Shown: piece after piece, positions 37,626 to 45,984 of the stretch
How positions within the stretch are numbered: the stretch's first letter is position 1
Layout of the letters: every line of letters starts with the position of its first letter
Source of the DNA: Lateolabrax maculatus
Taxonomy: Eukaryota > Chordata > Actinopteri > Acropomatiformes > Lateolabracidae
NCBI GenBank assembly: GCA_031216445.1
Contig: CM062205.1
Span: 17,706,001 to 17,770,000, forward strand
Direction of reading: 5' to 3'
Length of the DNA: 64,000 nt
Made by a program: the position numbers and the translations under genes
The notes under the pieces: model-generated
The model's database searches: none
Told to the model about the DNA's origin: nothing
The model's input: only the letters and a program-made list of their open reading frames with translations

Positions 37626-40600
37626 AATATAAAATCCATGTTCATCTGAGTCCTATACTTGCCTCTAAGCACAACAATCAATCAACAGGCAGATATAATA
37701 CACACATAGGCACAAAAGCACAAATAGACCTTGCCCACATATGTTGCAAGTCTGTTTATTCATGCTGTTCAGAAATGTCATCTCATCTCTATTTGACATA
37801 CCAAGTTGCAACTAATTACCCAAAAAGCAGATCATGAGGTGGAAACTGTGTGACTCTTATCATCTCAGTGTATCAAACCCGCCTTCAAAGCTTTGCACGA
37901 ATGTGAGAGTCAAAGCTGATTACAGCTCAAGTATTTGCATACAGCGCATAGAGTTCATACATAACAATAATGCTGGCACACACTTGCAAACATACCACAT
38001 GCAAAAACACAACGGTTTGCTATTGCTGAACAGTGGCTGATCCAAGTTGACTAGATCATTTAAATCATAAGTCACAAAAGCACAATGCAGACAGCAAAAT
38101 AAATGTTAAACAAAATAAATGCAACATGTTGGAATAAAGCATTGTTAACCTAACTGCATGTTCTCTATATTATTTTTTGGATAAAATAACTTTTATCACA
38201 CTAGATTTAGAGAGAAACCATCCTGCAATGAAAGTTTTTAGTTTGTACAGTACTACCAGGCAAGTGTAACATCAACTGAACATAAAATATCAGATATCAA
38301 AGGTAAATCTAAGACAATATCAGACCAGGTCTATTTCCTGGTTACCTGCTCTATAGACAGTTTGAACTTGTAAGACATGTAAAATGGAAGCTGTTCCTCA
38401 AGTTGGATTTTACTGTTATAAAAGAGTAAATTAAAACTGTTTGTCTTCCTCTATCTAGTAACTGTATCCTCTGTGCCAATTAGTTACTAATAATAACTGA
38501 TTTAGCACTTGTTCCACAACTTTCCCCACCTTCTTAAGGGATAGAACAAAATGAACTGTGTTGCTGCCAAAAATATATGTAGTACTGACAGGTGACAAAT
38601 TAAAGGATAAGGCAAGCATTATTCTATATTTGTCTTAATATCAACAAGTATAGTCTGTGTAGGTAAAGCCTGACATATGTTATTCCCCTGGGCAATAGAG
38701 CTTCATTGTAGTCCAAAAACACATCAATGAGCCACAGAGTTGTACTGGGTGACATGTAATTGTATTACAAAAAACATGAGCACTGTAATTTATTTTGTGT
38801 CAGTCCAACATAACCCGTCCTTTTGCCGTTAATACTCACTCAAAACCCCAAATGTATGGCTCATTCTCATTCAGAGTAAGGTTTATATTACATATTTTGG
38901 ACACAATTTTAGAGATTTATGTCTGGTACATGGTGTGCTGAGTGCCACAGATACTGTAGAGAGGTCAGAAAGTTTTGAAAGATGGACAAACACATTGTGG
39001 TTTTGGGCTTTTTGTGTGAATAAGGACAATGAGGAACAATACCAGCCTTGTCCTTTAAAGAAAAAAAATTAAAACAAAGTAACGTATGCAAATGCTTCCA
39101 TTCAGAGCACAAGGGCTCACTGAATGAGTGATGACTATGAAAATTATATGATACAAATCCTATGCTATGACCTTCACAGTCACCAGATCCCAGTTGAACA
39201 CAGTGTTTGACGGCGTCTCCACCACCATCATTAAAACACCTTCATATCTTTTGGAAGCATGTTGTTCAGACATGGAGAACCAATGACAAGGAGCACTACA
39301 GCTGTTACAGAGGCTGGCTTTCCCTTTAATTTGTCACCCATCTGTGAATCTATCTATGGACTCAATATCCTTCAAGATGGAGAATAAACTCTTGAACTAC
39401 TAAATCAAAGTCAAACATTGACCACACAAATAAAATAATATTCTATAATATTTTTTCAGTAAAGTATAAAACACTTCTAACACATTAAAGGAACGATTTG
39501 TCTCACTTAGACCTCCTCTGGATCTGCAGAGTGTAGTGCGTCGTTGAGCGGTCTCCAGCCTCCCAGCGACAGGTGATGTTAGCTCGTTCCAGGAACACAC
39601 AGCCAATTAGTCGGGGGGGTCGGGGGGCAGCGTTGGAGGATGCAATGGAGAAGGCTGGAGGCAAGACTGAAGATGGAGAGAGGAAGGAGTTAACGGCATG
39701 GAGGATACTGCAAGACCTCCGAAAGGACGTTTGGCGTTTTTGGTTTGTTACAAAGTTATCGTCAGGCTAAAGAAAAAAGCAGGTGGTTAAAGATGGGATT
39801 TTTATGGAAAAACATAATCTGTGCAATATTTGTGCGGAACAGGCCTTTAACTGGTAAGTAATAGATTTAATAAAAGAAAAAAAAGAGAAATGTGGGACAG
39901 ATTAGCAGTAAGGAAATAAATAAATCTGTTCTATGAGACAACTGTTGCCGCATGTGACTACTTAAATCCTTCTAGAGGAACTTATCAAAACAGACCTTAA
40001 GAGAATGATATCTGAAACCAATCTAACCACCTCACATGATTCATTTTCATATTTATGAAAGGCTGTAATTGTTGTTTGGCCTGAGATTTGCCCTCTTGGA
40101 TGACTGAGAAAAATGCCCACCCATACCCCACCCCACAAGAAAATACATCATTGTTAAAACCCTTACGTAGCTATCCTTTCGGGTTGTGGCAAACAAATAC
40201 AAGTCAGTTATCTTGCATCTACACAACAGTTTGTTCTAACCACTGAAGGGACCTGGCCGGCTTCATAAATCATATATACATTGCCTCCGGCAGTCAGTCA
40301 GATTGTCCTCTGCCCGGGGTTGATCCCAGTCAGGATTAGCAGCAGGCATACGCCTTAAAAATGACACTGCTCAACGAGAAATCTTTAATTAAAAAAATCA
40401 TCCTTGTTAATGACTAATAAAGTGCTAATAAACTTAACTGTATTCTGCTCACTGAGACCTGGCTTGACAAGACAGGTAAACAGACAGCAAAACAACAGCT
40501 GATTTAAAAAGCACTTGCTAATTTTAAATTTTATGACTTAAACTGTAAAATTGTTTCTCTTGGGGACTTCTCAGATTTTGAATGTCTATCTGTGGTTGTT

Positions 40601-42303
40601 AAATCTGTATTTCCTACCTTGCTACTTACACTGTATCACCACCTTTAAACTTAAAAAAGGTTTTCTAGATGAATGTGCTGAGCTGCATTGTCATCTCTGC
40701 CGACTTGAATGAAAATGAATGAAAATGTCAAAATATTGACAATATGACTAACTCAGACATGAAACTCCTTCTTAATGTGGTAGAAACATTTGTGTTTTCA
40801 CAGCATGTTACAGGGCCCATACATATACAAGGACACACCTTCAACCTGATCATCTTATTTTTGCATCATTTGTAATACGACCTGTGTACCGGGACAGGAT
40901 AATGTAGTCAGATTCATAAATAAGCATTTTATCCATGACGACACTTTGGATATGTTTATTTATGAATACACAAAGCTCACACTGGCCACCATGTCATCAT
41001 GGGATGAGATGATGGACAACTTCAACTCTGTTGTAAGTCAGATGCACAACATTGCTCCCATCAGAAGTAAAGAGACCACCTGAAAACCCAAAACTCCTTG
41101 GAGAATTGGGGAAAGAGTGAGGATGCTAAAAAGATCCTGCCGAAGGGCTGAGCGTAAATGGCGAAAGACTGAACTGCAGTTAGATTATGAACACTATAAA
41201 AATCCACTTAACTGCTCTAACAAAGACATGAAATTTTCAAGACAGCATCACGTCTCACAAATGATAAATGACAATAAAAATAAGGCTCATTTTTTTTTCT
41301 CCACAATGGATGAACTGAAAAATTACACCAGATCAATTTCTGCTGAATTCCTCTCTTCAAGTAACTGCAGTGAGTTTGCCACTTACTTCTAAGAAAAAAT
41401 CTTGATCTTCAGAAACGATCCTTTAATGTCAGGCAAAGGTGAAACTAACCTTTCTGTCCCCTGACATCAGCGTAACATACTGGTTACTATGTGTCATTTT
41501 TCATGTCTATCAGACGATCTCCTGCATATCATTAATGCCTTTCTACAGTCTGGTGTTTTCCCCACTTCTATTGTTTCTGCTTTACTGAAAAAGAGTAATC
41601 TAGCCCCATCCATGACTAGCAACTATAGACCAAGCTTCTTGTTATTAGCGAAATCTTTGAAAAGGTTTTCTACAAAAACTACACAGTTTCCTACCCCTCA
41701 ACGAACTGTTTGATGTGTACCAGTCAGGTTTTAGAGTGAACCATTGTTGTCAAAGGTGTCAATGATCTTAAAATCAACAACGATGCAAACAAACTTTCGA
41801 TTCTGGTATTTTTATTCTTGAGTTTCCAAATTTAGATCACTGTAATCCCCTTTTTGACTTTCCAAAAAGACAATAGATAGGCTCCAGCTCATTCAGAAGG
41901 CTGCAGCCAGAGTGCTAACTGGGACTAGGAAGATACAACACATTACACCTGTACTGAAAACACTTCACTGGCTGCCGGTACAATATATAATTCATTTCAA
42001 AGCTTAATTTCTGCTTGTTTACAAGGCCCTAAATGGTATGACTCCTAAATATATTTCGGACTTGCTCATTGGTTATAACCCAATCAGAGACCTCAGATCA
42101 CCAAGCATGTGCCTCCTGAATGTACCTAGAATTAAAACTAAATGAGGTGAAAGTGCATTTGGTTACTGTGGTTTGTCCTCTGGAGCAAACTGCCTGATGA
42201 AATGAGATCGGCTGTAAATGTATGCTCTTTTAAAAGCAGTCTTAAAACATTGCATTTCTCTCAGGTGGTTAGTGTGTGTGAGTGTGAAGTAGGAATAAAA
42301 CAT

Positions 42304-42357
<54 letters not shown>

Positions 42358-43289
42358 GGGTGGCTGGAAGGTTATTTTAATTTGTGGAGTATTTTATATA
42401 TGTGCTTTCTAACTCATTTGTTTAATGCATTTTATGTTTTACTGTAAAGTATATTGAGTTTACCTATGTATGAAATGTGCTGTACAAATAAAGTTGACTT
42501 GAATTGACCTGAAAAGCTCTGACAAAAAAAAAAAAAAGATGTTTGATTTGACTTTCAGGACTCACCTTGCTGGTTCAGGTTTCTACTGGGTATGTCTGGG
42601 GATAATCAACATGATCATACTCGGTCTTACGTCGCTTGAGTGCTTCCTTTTTAATAAATATGTTGGCACCTTTCTCAGTTGGAGGAACCTTTCCAGAAAC
42701 ATTTTTAGGGCCTTGGAGCTTTTTCTCTTTTACTATGAGGAAATAGAATATTTTCAGTTAATTTTATTTTAAGAATGCTGCTTAATCTTTAATTTTTTTC
42801 CTGCTCAGGGTCAATGTTTGCTATTGTTTGGGTTAAAGTGGCAGAAATAAAGTGCTAATTTTGCCTCACAAAAGTTTACCATCTATTTAAAGCAGCACTA
42901 ATAATATTTTTTAGGGACAGAACCTTACTATAAGCTTAACATCACACATGTTTCACATATATGACCTACTGCTAACTGTTAAGCTGACATACGGCTGTAC
43001 TCTATCCGTCAAAACCAGTCGTACCACATCCTGAGTAACTTTCTTCTGCTTGGTGACAGAATCAGACTTACATAATGATAATAATGTTTTCCAATTAATG
43101 ATTTGTATCCTCCAACAACTAACAGCACTCACACAAACATCAGCATGTGTCACCACCACACTGAGTCAGTCTGCTGTGGATTGAAAAGGAGAGGACGTTA
43201 CCCAGGACGAGTCCGGCCCCCAGCAGGCAGGTCCACACCACAGGAAGGTCTCTCCTGGCACTGCAGCCCTGTTCCCGCACTTTCCCCAT
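29032..43289 (-). CDS. il27ra: gp130-family class I cytokine receptor, interleukin-27 receptor alpha-like (WSX-1)
   Basis: Fourteen coding exons in transcript order: 43289-43202, 39666-39507, 37572-37415, 37318-37155, 36986-36821, 36437-36367, 36014-35783, 34416-34228, 34066-33962, 32959-32813, 31901-31770, 31639-31543, 31370-31301 and 29817-29032. They sum to 2565 nt, 854 aa, with all phases compatible. Residues 1-29 hold a signal peptide (hydrophobic VVWTCLLGAGLVL). Five fibronectin-like domains follow with no N-terminal Ig domain: a cytokine-binding pair with W-S-R-W-S at 231-235, then three more (FWRRV..LLWK; LDVRWTAP; VELSWSPVP, GFLRNYTLYCR). The transmembrane helix is about 542-565, box 1 is PDPSHSSLAHW at 580-590, and the tail is 261 aa. 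The GFLRNYT and box-1 motifs are gp130-like; the lack of an Ig domain and the 14-exon layout fit IL27RA rather than IL6ST, CSF3R or IL12RB2. IL31RA also lacks Ig and cannot be excluded without a tree. Expected role: cell-surface signalling through JAK/STAT. The tail is longer than in human IL27RA (636 aa in total). Confidence 0.8.
29880..30270 (+). repeat. Dispersed repeat family R3 copy in il27ra intron 13
   Basis: Begins near gccacatgggggcaacagaa. Includes catccagcagttacagagaa, ttatcatttatctggagt and cacattacacattgtcattt. It lies in the intron between the box-1 exon and the tail exon. Confidence 0.5.
30308..30368. repeat. (TA)n microsatellite
   Basis: About 30 uninterrupted TA units in il27ra intron 13, directly after the R3 copy. 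Confidence 0.95.
31640..31769 (-). other. il27ra: Short il27ra intron 11 with paired AC and GU repeats at its two ends
   Basis: In pre-mRNA sense this 130-nt intron starts GUGAGAAUGGG and runs at once into an (AC)n tract (genomic 31728-31758 as GT). It ends with a (GU)n tract (genomic 31643-31666 as CA), immediately before the acceptor AAG at 31640-31642. The acceptor lacks an ordinary polypyrimidine tract. The two repeats are complementary and could pair. Confidence 0.8.
32230..32600 (-). repeat. Dispersed repeat family R4, reverse copy in il27ra intron 10
   Basis: Shares, in inverse orientation, the words tcagcctcagctgtactttg, atcatcagg-type and ggttttgag/aacaactg-type segments with the copy at 46060-46530. 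Ends are approximate. Confidence 0.45.
34757..34935. repeat. Truncated copy of MITE family R5 in il27ra intron 7
   Basis: Starts aaatttaaggaaa and carries gcttccatacggagcacgaa, ggctcactgaatgga and cacctatgggaaattttgg, which match the internal part of the R5 family (full copy at 38591-39338). Confidence 0.5.
37596..37622. repeat. (CA)n microsatellite upstream of an il27ra acceptor
   Basis: About 13 CA units, read as (UG)n on the il27ra pre-mRNA. The tract ends about 24 nt before the exon 3 acceptor at 37573. Confidence 0.9.
38591..39338. mobile_element. MITE-like element R5 with terminal inverted repeats
   Basis: The left end ggtgacaaattaaagg (38591-38606) is the exact inverse of the right end cctttaatttgtcacc (39323-39338), giving a 748-bp element with 16-bp perfect inverted repeats in il27ra intron 2. 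The interior matches a repeat with words such as gcttccattcagagcacaag and gttcagacatggagaac and codes for nothing recognisable, so it is non-autonomous. Target-site duplications were not clear. Confidence 0.7.
40260..42540 (+). mobile_element. Degenerate non-LTR retrotransposon (LINE, L2/CR1-like) in il27ra intron 1
   Basis: The sense strand is opposite to il27ra. Decayed fragments follow the order of a LINE ORF2. Near 40440-40480 is an endonuclease-like piece. At 41117-41390 is a linker (CRRAERKWRKTELQLDYEHY, then HFFFSTMDELKNYT). At 41500-41710 a reverse transcriptase piece carries LLKKSNLAPSMTSNYRPSF. Near 41850-42230 a C-terminal block reads like LDHCNPLF, RLQLIQKAAARVL, ITPVL..LHWLPV and YKALNGMTPKYISDLL. 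Frameshifts and stops break every part, so it cannot move by itself. The 3' end has AATAAAGTTGACTTGA and an A-rich tail ending near 42538. A (GT)n tract at 42307-42353 has grown inside it. The 5' boundary is approximate. Confidence 0.7.
42307..42353. repeat. (GT)n microsatellite inside the LINE remnant
   Basis: About 23 GT units near the 3' end of the decayed LINE. Confidence 0.95.
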
Positions 43290-43794
43290 TGCACAACTGC
43301 CAACTCAGCTCAAGGATCCTGCACCCTGAAGGGTTAAACAACCATACTGTATTTCCACACCTTGAAATTTTAAAGAACATTTATAGAGAGTCAGTGAAGG
43401 AGTCTTTAGAATAAGTCATCTTACTGGTTTGATTTCATCAACCTGAGCCCTCTAGCATTGTTCACGGTTTGTTCGCTTGGCATTGCGACAGAGGAAATTC
43501 TTAAACCAACATGAAATTCAGCAGTTTGTCCAAGTAGAGACGATCTGACTTCCTAAAGTAGGCGTGGTGGGTTTGAGTGTGTGGCAAAAAAATTTAAATA
43601 AATAAATAAATAATAATACAGAATTTCAAGTCTGCCTTTGAAAACCTCACCTGGGTATAAGAGCTCAGACTCATCATGTGGGTGCTACAACATGGGTACT
43701 TCAATCTACAACAATACATCATATATTATAAACAGATTATGCTTTGTGATTGAAATGCTGATTTTAAAAGTATGAAATTTAGTGGATTGGAAGT

Positions 43795-43890
43795 ACAAGG
43801 TAGCAAAAGTGGAAATAGTCAAATATCTCAAAATTGTACTGTACAGTAGATTACTTCAGGTAATGAACTAAAGTTACTTTCCACCAGTGC
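43795..43890. repeat. Dispersed repeat family R7, short copy
   Basis: Shares ggaagtacaaggtagcaaaa, gtggaaatagtcaaat and tatctcaaaattgtact with the copy at 49880-50040. Confidence 0.4.
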
Positions 43891-43999
43891 TTTCTTGCAG
43901 AGCTGCTGTATTGAATGGTAATCAGCATTTGTCCGTGGTTAGTCACTCTACAGCATGAGGAATGTAACTGTCTATACACAAACATGCTTTTAGTGTACA

Positions 44000-44310
44000 T
44001 TACCAATCAACTGAGGTTATCAATTATTTTCTAAATTAATCAATTTTAGTGTTAAATGAAAAACAGTGAAAATACCTTTCAAAAGCCAGGCTACTTGATT
44101 CCAAGGTGATGTCTTTAAATGTCCTACAGTCCACTCCACAGATATTCAGTTTACAAGGGTAGGAAAAGCCAGAGGAATCTTTACATTGTACAGGCTCGAA
44201 CCAGCAAACCTTTGGTATATTTGCTTGAGCATAATATCAACGATTAAATTAAAGACATTTTCTGTCACCCAACTAATCGCTCTCAAACCTAGTTAGTTAG
44301 TTGCAGAAAA
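44000..44310. repeat. Dispersed repeat family R2 copy in the il27ra leader intron
   Basis: Contains tatcaattattttctaaatt, ttccaaggtgatgtctttaa and acagatattcagttta, in the R2 order. Confidence 0.5.
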
Positions 44311-44471
44311 ACCAAAAGCAAAATATATACTACACACCAAATGCTGTGGTGAAACCGCTGCACCTCAAACAAACAAACAAACAAAAAAAACAAACTTTAA
44401 CATCAGTTTAAAGCGTGCCACTGACGGACTGCACAGGGTTTGACCCCCCCCCCCCCCCCCCATCTACTTAC

Positions 44472-44700
44472 CTGTGTGAGCTCCGACAGCAGGCGCGTGT
44501 CTGCGGGTGCTGCGGGAGGAGCTGCGGGTCGAGCTGCGGGTCGTCGACGCGTCTGTCCCGCCCAGCGACTCGTTCATGAGCCCCCCCCCCCGGACCCGTG
44601 CGCTCCCAAAACCCGGGGTCCGCGGTCCCCCCGGAGGACCGCGGGAGGCTTCCCGCAGAGGTCCGAAATAAACGAGGATTTGATTCCAAGATGAATTTTT
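44472..44700 (-). promoter_or_regulatory. il27ra: CpG-rich first (leader) exon and promoter of il27ra
   Basis: GC- and CpG-rich sequence on the minus strand ends in a textbook donor (CACACAG, then GTAAGT). It sits between the spmap2 3' end and the il27ra signal-peptide exon on the same strand, so it is best read as the il27ra 5' untranslated exon. It contains an in-frame ATG at 44577-44575 that opens a long upstream reading frame. The upstream end is uncertain; an A-run on the minus strand (forward T-run 44696-44715) may mark its edge. Confidence 0.55.
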
Positions 44701-44715
44701 TTTTTTTTTTTTTTT

Positions 44716-45148
44716 GAAATTTTAAACAGCCAAACAACGGAAATCCACCCGTAAATAAGGAAGTGGATTTCACTCTCTGAGAGTTTCGACAGACATCATC
44801 TCACATCTCACAGCGTTTCACTGCATCTTTCTCATTCAGCTATTTGAAATGTATTTTTTTTTCATATTTAAACATTGCGCTGCAGAGCTGACTCACTGGC
44901 TCTCAGTATTGTTTTGACAATGTGAAAACAATTAGGAAGGCTGGTGACGGATGTGTATTCAGCAGCTGCACCGCAGGATGTCTCAGAGCAATTTCAGCCG
45001 CAGTTAACAATATCTCCCTGGCTGTTTGTTTCATTTCATGGTCCAACTATGACGTTCCAGCAAGTAACGCAAGTTATCCTGTTCATAATTTGATAATGGC
45101 ACACATGAGCCCAACTGCAGCTATTAAAAAGGCCTTGAACACATACAC

Positions 45149-45188
<40 letters not shown>

Positions 45189-45387
45189 AATGCAACTTAT
45201 GAGGGCATTCAACAGATTCTTTATCTTAAAAACATCCTGTCGAAGAGCAGAAGGAGTACAACGTGTAGTTTTGAAGTTGGCAAGTAAACAAGGTCATTAC
45301 CATCCCTGCTGTACTGTTCTACCCATGTGCACACTCATGTGAAAGAGCAAAAAATAGGTCCTTTATATGATTTTCCATGGAAACAAC
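44716..45387. other. Gap between il27ra and spmap2
   Basis: No coding exon is recognised. A (GT)n tract of about 18 units lies at 45152-45188. The il27ra promoter presumably lies in the left part. Confidence 0.5.
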
Positions 45388-45393
45388 TTTATT
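45388..45393 (-). terminator. spmap2: Poly(A) signal of spmap2
   Basis: AATAAA on the minus strand, 31 nt after the spmap2 stop codon (TAG at 45426-45424), giving a very short 3' UTR. Confidence 0.6.
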
Positions 45394-45423
45394 ACAATGA
45401 GGAACGGGAGACACTCATCCCTG

Positions 45424-45948
45424 CTACATGGAGCTACATTTGCGGGGCAGAGGCAGGCAGAGCTGTTGTATCCGGGGCGAGGGGCTGGCAGAGCGGGCCG
45501 CCCGGCTCACTGTGTACGGGTCGTATCCCTCAAACAGAGCCTCCCTCTCTTTGGGACTGGACAGTTCCAGGAGTCTCTGGCTGGCTGCATGGTTTCTGGC
45601 CGCCCTGGAGACGAGCCAGCACACTGGGCGCTCGCCTTGGTACTTGGGGTGGTCGTGCTTCGGGGCTGGGGAGATAAAAGTAAAACGATGCAATTTCACC
45701 ATAAAGCAAAATTTGATCAAGGAACATTGCATGATGGGCAGCCAGACTCACAGGCAAGTAGCTCTATGTGTGCCGATGCTTTGCAGGGTATGTGGGTCAT
45801 GGGTACAGGTTTGGATTCGTGGCCAGAGACCTCCTGAACCAGCCTTCTTTTTGGTTGTGCAAGCTGGCAAATTCGTGAAGTGGCGACTGCCGTCTGCGTC
45901 GCTCTGGTCAACTACAATCACATTTCAGGTCAAGGATGGGATTATATT

Positions 45949-45984
<36 letters not shown>

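Larger units (their letters stand above)
43326..44471 (-). other. il27ra: Probable 5' UTR intron of il27ra
   Basis: Flanked by a strong donor (exon end ACAG, then GTAAGT at 44471-44466, minus strand) and an acceptor CCCTTCAG ending at 43326, 36 nt before the il27ra ATG. It contains an R7-type repeat at 43795-43890 and an R2-type repeat at 44000-44310. A (AAAC)n-rich run and a poly-C run (forward strand, 44444-44460) lie near the donor. Confidence 0.5.

Noticed and set aside
44468..44773. A minus-strand frame rich in Ser/Thr/Arg taken as a separate gene
   Set aside because: It ends in a strong splice donor and lies just upstream of the il27ra signal-peptide exon, so it is better explained as a leader exon with an upstream ORF.
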